A stretch of 64,000 nucleotides of DNA from an uncultured Pseudohongiella sp. (lineage in GTDB: Bacteria; Pseudomonadota; Gammaproteobacteria; Pseudomonadales; Pseudohongiellaceae). The notes beneath the pieces are model-generated. The model ran no database searches and was not told the origin of the DNA. It saw only the letters and a list, made by a program, of their open reading frames with translations. The translations under genes and the position numbers were made by a program. Each line of letters begins with the position of its first letter. The stretch's first letter is position 1. The DNA lies in NCBI GenBank assembly GCA_902591495.1, contig CACJAW010000008.1:1-64000 (forward strand), in the 5' to 3' direction. This document shows positions 9,718 through 18,846 of the stretch, one piece after another.

Positions 9718-10311
9718 TTAGTGCCCCTGCTCAAAAACAATGTTAAAGCTCACGGGAACAGCTCGACTGATACTCGGTAATCCGGCAACTTCTCTGAGAG
9801 CCTCAACTCCACTAACAAGCCCGTGTGTATCAGCCATCACAATAATTGGCTTTACTGTTGAGGCTAGAACGCCACTCTCAGTTCGAGTCACTAATACATC
9901 AGCCGTGTAAGAACTTGTTTCACCATGAATCGCTAAATCAAAATCGACTGATATTGCCTGAGAGCCACCCGCAGCCATTTCAGCTATAGCATCAAGATCT
10001 ATCTCTCCTGAGATGGTCGCCTGTGGAAATAAGTTGGTCTCAAATAACATATTCTGCATTCGCTCATTTCTAATGTCGATTAAAGTATTAACACTCGCTA
10101 ATTCGATCGTAATCTGAACGCTGCCGTCGTCATTGATGTCTCCTGAAAGTTGATCGAAGGTATGAACTTCTCCGACATGATCAGCTTTAACGGTAACAAA
10201 ACTTAAGGTCGAAGAATTATTATCGAGTTCCCAGTGAGCTGAAGCCGAACTGGCAAAACAGAAGACAGAAACGAAACAAAAAATACTCTTTAACTTGGAT
10301 ATGAGGGTCAT
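9718..10311 (-). CDS. YceI family periplasmic protein
   Basis: A 197-aa exported protein. A signal peptide occupies the first 25 residues (cleaved near ASSASAHW), followed by a YceI lipocalin-like beta barrel with HVGEVHTFDQLSGDI, an EIDLDAIAEM strand and the C-terminal VSFNIVFEQGH. YceI proteins bind isoprenoid quinones or other hydrophobic ligands; the ligand here is unknown. GGAG lies just before the ATG. It converges with the MFS gene and is divergent from the SelD fusion. A second, distinct YceI protein lies at 63121-63723. Confidence 0.88.
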   Translation of the reverse strand: MTLISKLKSIFCFVSVFCFASSASAHWELDNNSSTLSFVTVKADHVGEVHTFDQLSGDINDDGSVQITIELASVNTLIDIRNERMQNMLFETNLFPQATISGEIDLDAIAEMAAGGSQAISVDFDLAIHGETSSYTADVLVTRTESGVLASTVKPIIVMADTHGLVSGVEALREVAGLPSISRAVPVSFNIVFEQGH

Positions 10312-10474
10312 CCTCTTTCTCCTTCTAATACGCTATTGAATGATTATGCTTAAAATGAGATTCGTAAGCTTACCTGAAAACCACTTTCAAGGTATAGGGT
10401 GAATATTATCGTCTCACGAATAATGGCATTTTTAGGGTAAACTAGGGGCTTTCATTGATAATTTGTTCGATTTT

Positions 10475-12739
10475 ATGATCGCCAAGAGCCCCATAGTAAA
10501 GCACCTCGTCTTGATTGGCGGAGGGCATAGCCACCTCGCAGTGTTGAAGCATCTTGGTATGCACCCTGTGCCGGGCTTAGCCGTCACACTAATTAGTCGA
10601 GACATCAAAGTTCCGTACTCGGGTTTACTTCCAGGTTTTATTTCCGGAATCTATGACGCCAATGAAATTTTTGTCGACTTTCGCCCATTAGCTCAGTTTG
10701 CCAAGGCAAGAATAATTCAGGCAGATATCAAGAATATTGATCTTAATGATAAAAAACTGATCTTACCTAATCGCCCAAATATTTCTTTTGACTTACTTTC
10801 CTTAAATATAGGTTCAGAGCCTAACTTAAGCATGGTGCCTGGTGCTCAAGATCATGCAATTGGGATCAAACCCCTGCCCGCTTTTTTGGAACTGTGGCCC
10901 CAATTACTTCAGAGGGCCATCAGTACCTTGACTCAAAAGGAACAATTTAAGTTTGCTATTGTAGGAGGTGGTCCAGCCAGCGTAGAGCTCGCATTCTCAA
11001 TACAGCATCGCATAGAAAACGACTTAAATTTGAAGAGCAAAGAAAAGTCAAATCTGCAGATTCAAATCATCAGCGCAGAAAAAACACTTCTGCAGTTTCA
11101 CAATAACAGAGTGCGAAGCTTTGCTGCTAAAGAACTTACTACTAGGAATATCGATATTTTACTTAAAAAGAAAATGTCTGCTTGCGAAAAAGGCATTATT
11201 GTTTGTGAAGATGAAACGGAGATAACAGCAGATGCGATAATATGTGCCACTGGCGCAAGCCTACCCTCTTGGCCGGCAGAGTGCGGCCTCGCTATCAGTC
11301 AGGACGGTTTTATTGAAGTAGATAGCTTCCTTAAATCAACCTCCCATGACTATGTTTTCGCAGCTGGCGACGCAGCGACTATCAAAGGACAAACAAGACC
11401 AAAGTCTGGGGTATATGCTGTGAGACAGGGACTTCCTTTGGCAAAAAACTTAATAAGACACGCGACGAGTAAACGCCTTAAAAAGTATAAACCACAAACT
11501 CATGCACTAGCATTAATGAGCATGGGCAATAAAACTGCGATCGCGTCAAGAAGCAAATTTTTCACACACGGAAAGGTTGCCTGGTTAATCAAAGACAGAA
11601 TCGATACGAATTTCGTTAAAAAGTATTCGAATTTACCTCAAATGAATCAAAACTTAGAACTCGCAAAAGGGCTTGTTGATAATAAAACTCAACAACTCCT
11701 TAAATCTCATGCAATGCGTTGCGCCGGCTGTGGCGCAAAAGTCGCTAACAGTGTGCTTCAAGACGTGCTTCATCAACTTCCCAATACCGAGAAACCGGAA
11801 ATCCTAACTAACTTTTCATCTGCAGAGGATGCCGCGTTAATTCAGCTAGGGGACAACAAAGTTCTTCTTCAAAGCGTTGACCAAATCAAAGCTTTCATAA
11901 ACGATCCATGGATTTTTGCCCGCATAGCCACGAACCATTGCTTAAGCGATATCTACGCAATGGGTTGCAAACCTCATTCCGCACTGGCGATTGTTGGTCT
12001 ACCATTTGCGTCAAAAGAGTATTCCCAATCAGAGTTACGTCAACTAATGCTCTCGTGTAGTGAAACACTGAAAGAGCAGAATTGTTCTCTTATTGGAGGG
12101 CACTCAGCGGAGTCAGAAGATTTAACTTTTGGCTTGTCTGTCAATGGATTTACAACTGAAGATAAGGTGCTCTGTAAAAATGGAATGCAAAAGGATGATG
12201 TCCTGATTTTGACAAAACCTCTAGGCTCTGGAACCCTCCTAGCGGCAGACATGCGCTCAAAAGCTTCACACTCAAATATTCAAGGTGCCTTAAACGCGAT
12301 GGCAATTTCAAACCAGGAGGCATCATCGATCCTGGTTAAGCTGAAGGCAACCGCCTGTACAGACATCACAGGTTTCGGTCTGGCAGGACATTTGTTAGAA
12401 ATGTTAGCCAAAGACAGAATCGAAGTTTCAATCAACTTGGATGATATACCAATTATGGATGGTGCAGTAAACAGTTTAAAACAGGGTATATTTAGTTCAC
12501 TGCATGAGGATAATCGCACAGTTTCTTCCTATATCTCCGGCCATAGCAACCTAAGCAAGATGCCCAAATACGAAATTCTTTTTGACCCTCAAACCTCTGG
12601 GGGGCTGCTTGCAAGCATTTCCTCTGAGTTGGCGGAAATTTGCGTAAATCAATTGATAGGAGCCGGATATCAAAGTACTCGCATCATTGGCAGAGTTCTT
12701 TGTAGTAATACAGAAGAGCCAAAGATCATAATTGAATAA
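10475..12739 (+). CDS. selD: FAD/NAD-dependent oxidoreductase-selenide, water dikinase fusion
   Basis: About 754 aa in two halves. Residues 1-390 are an NDH-2-like pyridine-nucleotide disulfide oxidoreductase: FAD loop LVLIGGGHSHLAVL near residue 12, NAD loop AIVGGGPASVELAF near residue 160, and DYVFAAGDAAT, the second FAD site. Residues from about 410 are SelD, which makes selenophosphate from selenide and ATP: CAGCGAKV holds the catalytic Cys (419) and Lys (422), then DAALIQLGDNKVLLQSVDQI, GGHSAES and the C-terminal FDPQTSGGLLAS. The second Cys of E. coli SelD's GCGCK is Ala here. The fusion is known in several bacteria. No selA, selB or mnmH is in the window, so use in selenocysteine or selenouridine formation is undecided. 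The ATG at 10475 has a weak ribosome site; TTG at 10463 is the alternative. Confidence 0.9.
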   Translation: MIAKSPIVKHLVLIGGGHSHLAVLKHLGMHPVPGLAVTLISRDIKVPYSGLLPGFISGIYDANEIFVDFRPLAQFAKARIIQADIKNIDLNDKKLILPNRPNISFDLLSLNIGSEPNLSMVPGAQDHAIGIKPLPAFLELWPQLLQRAISTLTQKEQFKFAIVGGGPASVELAFSIQHRIENDLNLKSKEKSNLQIQIISAEKTLLQFHNNRVRSFAAKELTTRNIDILLKKKMSACEKGIIVCEDETEITADAIICATGASLPSWPAECGLAISQDGFIEVDSFLKSTSHDYVFAAGDAATIKGQTRPKSGVYAVRQGLPLAKNLIRHATSKRLKKYKPQTHALALMSMGNKTAIASRSKFFTHGKVAWLIKDRIDTNFVKKYSNLPQMNQNLELAKGLVDNKTQQLLKSHAMRCAGCGAKVANSVLQDVLHQLPNTEKPEILTNFSSAEDAALIQLGDNKVLLQSVDQIKAFINDPWIFARIATNHCLSDIYAMGCKPHSALAIVGLPFASKEYSQSELRQLMLSCSETLKEQNCSLIGGHSAESEDLTFGLSVNGFTTEDKVLCKNGMQKDDVLILTKPLGSGTLLAADMRSKASHSNIQGALNAMAISNQEASSILVKLKATACTDITGFGLAGHLLEMLAKDRIEVSINLDDIPIMDGAVNSLKQGIFSSLHEDNRTVSSYISGHSNLSKMPKYEILFDPQTSGGLLASISSELAEICVNQLIGAGYQSTRIIGRVLCSNTEEPKIIIE

Positions 12740-12814
12740 TTGAATAACCGCATAATTCTCGATCAAAAGGAATGAGCTCAAAAAGCCTAGAGTAATATTT
12801 TGCTTTTAGAAACT

Positions 12815-13864
12815 TTATTGGAGTTTAGCTTTTCTCTGAGTTTCATTTAGTTTTGCAAGTTCTGCAACTGAACTATAGAAAACTTCCAAATCATCATCAC
12901 TTTGCTTTAACAGCTTTTCAAAGTTCGGTACCAAATCGTTGTACGAAGTCACTGTCGAAAGTTGTGCATTATTTAAGGAATTTGCAAACCATGATTCGTA
13001 TCCGCCGCCACTCCCCCATTCTTCCGACAAAAGAAAAAACTCTTGTCTAAGTTTGTTCTGAAGTTCCTGTTTTTTTCTACGCTTTAAAGTATCTGGCAAA
13101 TCATCTTCGTACAATATACTCAATGTGTCTCGATAACTCGTAACTAGGTCGACAAACTGCTGCCTCTGGAGTTGACGTGAGTTTATCCGGCCGATAGTGT
13201 CAGTCTGTCCTAGCGATGATAACCAGCGACGAAGACCCTCATTCTCAACAACTGTCGCAAAACTTTCATTGAATGTGGTATCACCAGGAATGTATACAAC
13301 TTGATGTGCGAGTTCGTGAAAAATTAGACGAGCGAGCTGATTACTTGAGCGATTTATAATAGTGCTAGTAATAGGGTCATCAAACCACCCAAGGGTCGAG
13401 TACGCTGCGACACCACCCGTATAAACATCAAATCCTTGATTTTCCAGATTTTTTGCATATCGCAATGCTCGATCCTTTGAGAAATAACCACGGTAGGATA
13501 CGCATCCAGCAAAAGGGTAACACCACGTCGAAGGTTTTGTGGAGAATTCTGGCGCAGCAAATACATTCCATACTAGGTAATCTCGCTCCACGTCTACATA
13601 GCTTGAATAGTTATCTCCAACGGGCAGTCCAAGATTAACTTCTGCGAAATTCTTTATTCTCTCAATGTCTTCAAATTTATGTTTTAGATCTTCGGAAATA
13701 TTTCTAGCTGATACTAATTCATTGATATTTTGTCGCTGCAGAATAAGACCCAACTGACCTTGTGCTGCTTGCGAGTAGTAACCAATCGTCTCACATGAAA
13801 TCATCACTACAGAGAACAGTAGGTAAAAACCTAACTTTATCAATTGAATTATTTTGACATCCAT
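12815..13864 (-). CDS. Lipoprotein aminopeptidase, PF10023 family
   Basis: A 349-aa protein with a lipoprotein-type signal (LLFSVVMISC, Cys near residue 24) and the zinc-metallopeptidase motif HELAHQ near residue 188, followed by FNESFATVVENEG with the downstream Glu ligand. This layout and the WCYPFAGCVSYRGYF segment fit the putative aminopeptidase family PF10023. It is probably anchored in the envelope and active in the periplasm. It is followed on the same strand by the glutaminyl cyclase gene's upstream neighbour position: the cyclase gene lies 25 bp upstream and is transcribed in the same direction, so the two may form an operon of envelope peptide-modifying enzymes. Confidence 0.82.
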   Translation of the reverse strand: MDVKIIQLIKLGFYLLFSVVMISCETIGYYSQAAQGQLGLILQRQNINELVSARNISEDLKHKFEDIERIKNFAEVNLGLPVGDNYSSYVDVERDYLVWNVFAAPEFSTKPSTWCYPFAGCVSYRGYFSKDRALRYAKNLENQGFDVYTGGVAAYSTLGWFDDPITSTIINRSSNQLARLIFHELAHQVVYIPGDTTFNESFATVVENEGLRRWLSSLGQTDTIGRINSRQLQRQQFVDLVTSYRDTLSILYEDDLPDTLKRRKKQELQNKLRQEFFLLSEEWGSGGGYESWFANSLNNAQLSTVTSYNDLVPNFEKLLKQSDDDLEVFYSSVAELAKLNETQRKAKLQ

Positions 13865-13889
13865 CGTCGCAAAACTACTTAAGATTTTC

Positions 13890-14669
13890 TTATTTTTGAA
13901 TCAATTCAATCTGAAACAAATTAGACCAATGCTTACCAGTAACAAATAACCTTTCTAATTGCTCATCCCAAGCTATTCCGTTTAACACTGCCTCCCTGCT
14001 GCCCAGATCAGTTTCATTGCTGAGTCCTGTTAAGTCGACTAATGCAGCTACTATGCCAGTTTCAGGGTTAATCCTAGCGATAAAATCGGTTTGCCAGATA
14101 TTGGCCCAGATTTCTCCATTTATATATTCAAGTTCATTCAGATTGGCTAGGGGGTTTCCTCTTAAAGTGACTGTTATTGTTTTTGTCCGAGAAAATGACT
14201 CAGGATCTAAAAAGTAAAGCGAACTACTTCCATCGCTAAGAATTAACTCCGTTCCATTGAATGCCAATCCCCAGCCCTCGGTTGAGTTATAATATGTATC
14301 AATCGGTTCAAAGTTGCTCTTATCCCACACAAATACAATGTGAGACTGCCAGGTTAACTGATAAATCCTATCGCCAACTATCTCTATTCCTTCCCCAAAA
14401 TAGCGACGACTGAGATTTTTACTCATGAGCACTGTTGAATCGTCCAAATTAATTTTGCTGAGAGAAGACTGGCCCCTCTTGCCGGTCCCTTCGAAGAGAT
14501 AACCATCATGGAAGATCAAGCCCTGAGTGAATGCCTCTATATCATGCGGGTAAGTGTTTAAAATCCTATACCCATATTCAGAGACCAAATTTTGTGCAAA
14601 CACAGTGCTTAAGCCAGAATAAAAGATAAGGACTAATATGGTTTTTTTCACAACCTTCACAAATTTCAT
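13890..14669 (-). CDS. Glutaminyl-peptide cyclotransferase, bacterial beta-propeller type
   Basis: A 259-aa exported protein. A signal peptide ends near STVFAQN. The rest matches the bacterial/plant five-bladed propeller glutaminyl cyclase (PF05096): YPHDIEAFTQGLIF, FEGTGKRGQSSL, STEGWGLAFNGTELILSDGS, NELEYINGEIWANIWQTD and LNGIAWDE. It would convert N-terminal Gln of exported peptides to pyroglutamate. Length is normal for the family. It shares its strand with the downstream lipoprotein aminopeptidase 25 bp away and is divergent from hinT. Identification is strong; physiological substrates are unknown. Confidence 0.9.
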   Translation of the reverse strand: MKFVKVVKKTILVLIFYSGLSTVFAQNLVSEYGYRILNTYPHDIEAFTQGLIFHDGYLFEGTGKRGQSSLSKINLDDSTVLMSKNLSRRYFGEGIEIVGDRIYQLTWQSHIVFVWDKSNFEPIDTYYNSTEGWGLAFNGTELILSDGSSSLYFLDPESFSRTKTITVTLRGNPLANLNELEYINGEIWANIWQTDFIARINPETGIVAALVDLTGLSNETDLGSREAVLNGIAWDEQLERLFVTGKHWSNLFQIELIQK

Positions 14670-14719
14670 ATTTAGGATAATATAAGCTTAATAGAATAAA
14701 AGTAAAACGGGTTTCAACA

Positions 14720-15067
14720 ATGCCTAAAGACTGCCTTTTTTGTAAAATTATTTCAGGCGAAATACCATCGACTGAAGTCTACCGCGATGAAGAAATTTTT
14801 GCATTTGAAGATATAAATCCCGCTGCTCCCACTCATATACTTGTCATACCCATAAAGCACATTCAAGATATTAGTTCGGCAACCATCGAAGACCAAGAAA
14901 CTATGGGCAAATTGTTGCTGGTCGCAAATAAGATTGCGGAAGATAAAGGTCTAACAAAAGATGGTTTTAGGTACGTAATTAATACCGGGGCGTACGGTGG
15001 GCAAACCGTTTTTCATCTTCATTTGCACATCCTCGGTGGTCGGAGTTTAGGATGGCCACCGGGTTAA
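14720..15067 (+). CDS. hinT: HIT family nucleotide-binding protein HinT
   Basis: A 115-aa protein with the full HIT domain: CLFCKIISGEIPS with a CxxC pair at the N-terminus, FEDINPAAPTHILVIP, and the histidine triad HLHLHIL near the C-terminus followed by the GRSLGWPPG tail. HinT hydrolyses adenosine phosphoramidates and acyl-AMPs in the cytoplasm. The gene overlaps the end of mtnA by 4 bp on the opposite strand, so the two are tail to tail with no room for a separate terminator. Confidence 0.93.
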   Translation: MPKDCLFCKIISGEIPSTEVYRDEEIFAFEDINPAAPTHILVIPIKHIQDISSATIEDQETMGKLLLVANKIAEDKGLTKDGFRYVINTGAYGGQTVFHLHLHILGGRSLGWPPG

Positions 15068-16146
15068 TCCAGCAGTGCCTGTAATGAAGCTTCAGTTGCT
15101 TCAAAAACACCCCTCTCTGTTATTATTCCGGTGACAAGCTCAGCAGGGGTAACATCGAAAGCAAAGTTCTGTGTGCTTGTCCCATCTTCACAAATTCTAA
15201 CAGAGATTGGTTCTTTTGCAGCGCTGATCCCATGAACAAAACTTATCTCCTCCCCGGACCTCTCTTCAATTGGAATAGAGCCAACACCTGTCAGTAAATT
15301 AAAATCGATGGAAGACACGGGGACTGCAGCATAAAACGGAACACCGTTAGCTCGAGCAGCCAAAGCCTTTAGATAGGTTCCGATTTTGTTACAGACGTCA
15401 CCATTAGCAGCTGTCCGGTCGGAGCCAACCAAGCAAACGTCAACCTGTCCGGTTTGCATTAGATGGCCACCAGCATTATCGACAATTAAAGTATGAGGAA
15501 TGCCCTTTTTGGAAAGCTCCCAACATGTCAGTGAAGCCCCTTGATTTCTGGGCCTTGTCTCATCAACCCAAACATGCACGGGAATACCATGATCAGACGC
15601 CTTGTAAATGACGGACATTGCCGTCCCCCAATCGACTGCCGCAAGCGCTCCAGCGTTGCAGTGCGTGAGAATATTCAGGTATCTCTGAGAGTTTTTTCGA
15701 CTCTCCCAAAGCTCCCGCAAAATAGGAGCGCCCGCGTTCCCGATGGATTCGCAAATTAAAATGTCTTCTTTCTCTATGAGTTGGCATTGCTCCAATGCCT
15801 TATCTGCGATATCAATGGACTGCTCTTGAGAGAGATCTTCTTTCATTCTCTCCAAAGCCCATTTTAAATTAATTGCTGTTGGTCGAGTCTCCAATAGCTT
15901 TGAACAGGCTTGCTGAAGACTATCCGGATTTTTTCTTAGCGAGAGGTAGACGCCATAGGCCGCCGTAACGCCAATAAGCGGTGCTCCTCGGACTTTCATA
16001 CCGCAAATCGCATCACACACTTCCGAGAGAGTATTCAGTTCAACAATTACAAATTCATGCGGAAGCAGTGTTTGATCAATAATTTTTACGGAATCACAAT
16101 CAAGGTCATACCAGATACTTTGCACATGCTCCCCAGCTATTTTCAT
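15064..16146 (-). CDS. mtnA: S-methyl-5-thioribose-1-phosphate isomerase
   Basis: About 360 aa, normal for MtnA. It isomerises 5-methylthioribose-1-phosphate to the ribulose-1-phosphate form, and relatives also act on 5-deoxyribose-1-phosphate. Visible landmarks are KVRGAPLIGVTAAYGVYL near residue 45, the catalytic Cys in LTHCNAGALAAVDWGTA and the catalytic Asp in LVGSDRTAANGDVCNKIGTY. The ATG at 16146 was chosen because GGAAG stands 5 nt before it; the longer frame starts with TTG. The aldolase/SDR gene lies 36 bp upstream on the same strand. No mtnB, mtnC, mtnD or mtnK is nearby, which points to an incomplete methionine salvage or a 5-deoxy-sugar shunt. Confidence 0.93.
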   Translation of the reverse strand: MKIAGEHVQSIWYDLDCDSVKIIDQTLLPHEFVIVELNTLSEVCDAICGMKVRGAPLIGVTAAYGVYLSLRKNPDSLQQACSKLLETRPTAINLKWALERMKEDLSQEQSIDIADKALEQCQLIEKEDILICESIGNAGAPILRELWESRKNSQRYLNILTHCNAGALAAVDWGTAMSVIYKASDHGIPVHVWVDETRPRNQGASLTCWELSKKGIPHTLIVDNAGGHLMQTGQVDVCLVGSDRTAANGDVCNKIGTYLKALAARANGVPFYAAVPVSSIDFNLLTGVGSIPIEERSGEEISFVHGISAAKEPISVRICEDGTSTQNFAFDVTPAELVTGIITERGVFEATEASLQALLD

Positions 16147-16182
16147 TTTAACTTCCAACGACAAAGATATTGACAGCTCAAC

Positions 16183-18162
16183 TCAAATTACTCGCTCATT
16201 TCCCCCATCAATGGGGATTTGTGATCCCGTCGTCATATTCAAATCAACCCCTGCAAATAATGCTGCCGCTCTAGCCACATCGCTTGAGCTAACTTCCTGC
16301 TTCAATATATTTGATTTCTTGTATTCATCAACGGTTTTGCCATACATCGAGGCACGGGTTTTTAGCGTCTCATCATCCCAAATCCCAGTATCATAGACGG
16401 CGTTGGGGTGAAGAATGTTGATCCGAATTCCGTGCTCGCCCAACTCCATTGAAGCCACCCTGGCAAACTGAGTGAGACCGGCTTTTGCAACTGAATAGGC
16501 CGCCGCCCCGGGCCCCGGAGCAGGTACATTCTTTGACGCCATAATTACCACGGACGGATCAAAACCTTGTTTTAAATAGGGAACACAGGCTCGCACCACT
16601 TTCATGTGGGAGGTCAAATTCACATCCAAGGATGACGCCCAATTTTTGTCGCATATGGATTCGACGTTTTGACTCGTAGAAAAAATTCCAGCATTGCTAA
16701 TTAGGACATCTACCCCGCCAAAATGTTGCACCCCTCGCTCTAACGAAGCTTGTATTTCTCTTTCATCCGTTACGTCACATTGATTCGTTAATATTGTAGG
16801 CTCATTAAACATTTCATGTACCTTCGGATCGATATCAAGCGCTATTACAGCTGAACCTCTATCGCTCATTTCTCGGACACACGCTGCACCTATTCCAGAT
16901 GCAGCTCCTGTTACGAGAGTAACCTTACCCTCAAAGGGTGGTCGTCTCTTCTGAGAATTCAGTTTAGCTTGCTCAAGCTCCCAATATTCCACCTCAAACA
17001 GTTTTTCCATCGGTAAAGCCTTCCAACCTCCAAGCGCCTCACCTATTTGGATGGCATTTATTGTATGGCTAACAATGTCACTGACTATTTCCAAACGTTT
17101 AACATTGTCCGCAAAATAAGCTAAGCCTTTCCCTCGCCAAGCCGCAAAGCGTGGCATCGTATCGAGCATTTGTAGCCCCTCTGTTCTATGTTGCAAGAAG
17201 TAATTCTTATACTTTTCACTGAAGCTTTGAAGCCCAAAACTTGTTGTAGAATCCAACATCGCACCAAATACCTTCGTATGAATCGAATGATCTGGTGTGA
17301 GCGGTCCGCGCGAAATGAGGTCGCTACAAAGCTCTAACTCTGAAAAACCAACAGCTTTTTCGGAACTATCAAGCCGAGTCACAACAGCTCCTCCGAAAAG
17401 ACCTCCTGCAATTTTTCTAATTTTCGCTAGCTGCAGATAATCATTTTTTTTGATCACTGCCTTGGCCTTGGCAATCGTATTTATGTCTGTTTGCCCAATC
17501 AGGAATTTCTCTGCTGAATCAACTAATTCAATCATGTTGTCATAACTTGTCTTCGCATCATCGGCAAAAGTAAATACTCCATGATTGAGAAGGACAATCC
17601 CTTTAACTGCTGACCAATCGATTTCTCTCGTTGACGCAGCTATCTGCTTTGCCAAAATAAACCCTGGCATAACATAAGGTAATACCAAGACCTCATTCCC
17701 AAAAAGGTGCGTAATATCCTCTTTACCTTTTGATGAATTACTCATCGTAACGACTGCATCTGCATGCGTATGATCTACAAATTTAAAAGGAATCAAAGCA
17801 TGTAGAATAGCCTCAACCGATGGGTTTGGATCTAACGGATTAATTAAGGACAGTCGTAATTGTGACATCATCTCAGTATCAGAAAGCGAATCCAACTCAC
17901 TAAGTTTTAGTAAGTGATCCAATCTTGTAGCTGGGAAGCCAGCTTTCTCGATTGAACGCAGATCCCAACCAGAACCTTTGATAAACATAACGGTTTCTTT
18001 TTTTCGAAAAATTGACTCGACAGTCCCCTTTAAAGAGGTGTTACCACCACCATGCAGAACGAGGTCTTCCTCCGCCCCTAGAAGATTCGAAGTGTATACT
18101 CTCAAAGCTAAGTCATCTTCAGCGATGCTGTCGGCGAAAGATTGGTCCCAACGGTTTTTCAT
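16183..18162 (-). CDS. Bifunctional class II aldolase/short-chain dehydrogenase
   Basis: About 659 aa. The N-terminal half is a zinc class II aldolase: a phosphate-binding region LVLHGGGNTSLKG near residue 30, metal ligands in DHTHADAVV near residue 129 and LNHGVFTF near residue 194. The C-terminal half from about residue 410 is an SDR: TGAASGIGAACV cofactor loop, DVLISNAGIF, and the catalytic YSVAKAGL. The domain order resembles rhamnulose-1-phosphate aldolase/lactaldehyde dehydrogenase fusions. With mtnA immediately downstream, the likely substrate is a deoxy- or methylthio-ribulose-1-phosphate, cleaved to DHAP and an aldehyde (inference). The ATG at 18162 has AAGAG upstream. A terminator hairpin separates it from exbD, so it starts its own transcript. 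Confidence 0.85.
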   Translation of the reverse strand: MKNRWDQSFADSIAEDDLALRVYTSNLLGAEEDLVLHGGGNTSLKGTVESIFRKKETVMFIKGSGWDLRSIEKAGFPATRLDHLLKLSELDSLSDTEMMSQLRLSLINPLDPNPSVEAILHALIPFKFVDHTHADAVVTMSNSSKGKEDITHLFGNEVLVLPYVMPGFILAKQIAASTREIDWSAVKGIVLLNHGVFTFADDAKTSYDNMIELVDSAEKFLIGQTDINTIAKAKAVIKKNDYLQLAKIRKIAGGLFGGAVVTRLDSSEKAVGFSELELCSDLISRGPLTPDHSIHTKVFGAMLDSTTSFGLQSFSEKYKNYFLQHRTEGLQMLDTMPRFAAWRGKGLAYFADNVKRLEIVSDIVSHTINAIQIGEALGGWKALPMEKLFEVEYWELEQAKLNSQKRRPPFEGKVTLVTGAASGIGAACVREMSDRGSAVIALDIDPKVHEMFNEPTILTNQCDVTDEREIQASLERGVQHFGGVDVLISNAGIFSTSQNVESICDKNWASSLDVNLTSHMKVVRACVPYLKQGFDPSVVIMASKNVPAPGPGAAAYSVAKAGLTQFARVASMELGEHGIRINILHPNAVYDTGIWDDETLKTRASMYGKTVDEYKKSNILKQEVSSSDVARAAALFAGVDLNMTTGSQIPIDGGNERVI

Positions 18163-18194
18163 AACTAGACTCTTCAGCAATAACGGCCGCAAAC

Positions 18195-18228
18195 AAAAAA
18201 CGCACCATCTTACGAGGGTGCGTTTTTT
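18195..18228. terminator. Bidirectional-type rho-independent terminator after exbD
   Basis: Perfect 12-bp inverted repeat (AAAAAACGCACC / GGTGCGTTTTTT) with a 10-nt loop and T-run, 18 nt after the exbD stop on the minus strand and just before the aldolase/SDR start. Seen directly. Confidence 0.85.
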
Positions 18229-18245
18229 TGAATAAGTTGATAACT

Positions 18246-18665
18246 CTAATTTGGTTCGACAATCGAGATATTTGCCATACCAGCCTGCCTCGCTGAATCC
18301 ATGATTAAGACTAACGTCGAAACATCAGAATCATGATCTGGCTGAATAATCACAGATGCTGCAGGGTTCTCTGCTTTCAGTTGATCAATATTCGATCGAA
18401 TCTGAGTAGGAATAATAGGTCGAGGATTTCCATTAAGAATAATTTCGTTATTCGCACCTATCTCAAACAAAATATTCTTCTTATCGTTATCTTCGGGAGG
18501 GGTGTCATTATTATTGTTATCACTACTGGCGGCGCTTATAGATGTCTCAGAGAGAAAAGTAGCAGTCACGACAAAAAAAATCAGTAATATGAACACCACA
18601 TCAAGCATCGGTGTGAGATCAATTTTTGCATCGTCTTCAGATTTTCGGCCAGCTATCTTTTTCAT
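18246..18665 (-). CDS. exbD: ExbD/TolR family proton-channel subunit
   Basis: A 139-aa single-pass inner-membrane protein. DLTPMLDVVFILLIFFVVTA carries the membrane Asp (LD in PMLDVV) needed for proton-driven energy transfer to TonB-type systems. The C-terminal periplasmic ExbD fold runs from about residue 65 (ILFEIGANNEIILNG). Between them is an unusual low-complexity linker, SSDNNNNDTPPEDNDKK. No exbB, tolQ or tonB neighbour exists in the window, so its motor partner must be encoded elsewhere. It is followed by a strong terminator and is probably monocistronic. Confidence 0.85.
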   Translation of the reverse strand: MKKIAGRKSEDDAKIDLTPMLDVVFILLIFFVVTATFLSETSISAASSDNNNNDTPPEDNDKKNILFEIGANNEIILNGNPRPIIPTQIRSNIDQLKAENPAASVIIQPDHDSDVSTLVLIMDSARQAGMANISIVEPN

Positions 18666-18846
18666 ACTTTGTTATCCATCTTAATATCTTTATTATTCAA
18701 ATCTATCTTCAACTCTCTCAAGTATAACAGCCAGCTGCGCATAATCAAATTTCAGATTTTTAAATAAAAAAGTTATTTATATCAGATGCTTATCAAATTT
18801 CATCTGAAAAGAAGTTATTCTAATTTACAATCTTTAAAAGCATCCA

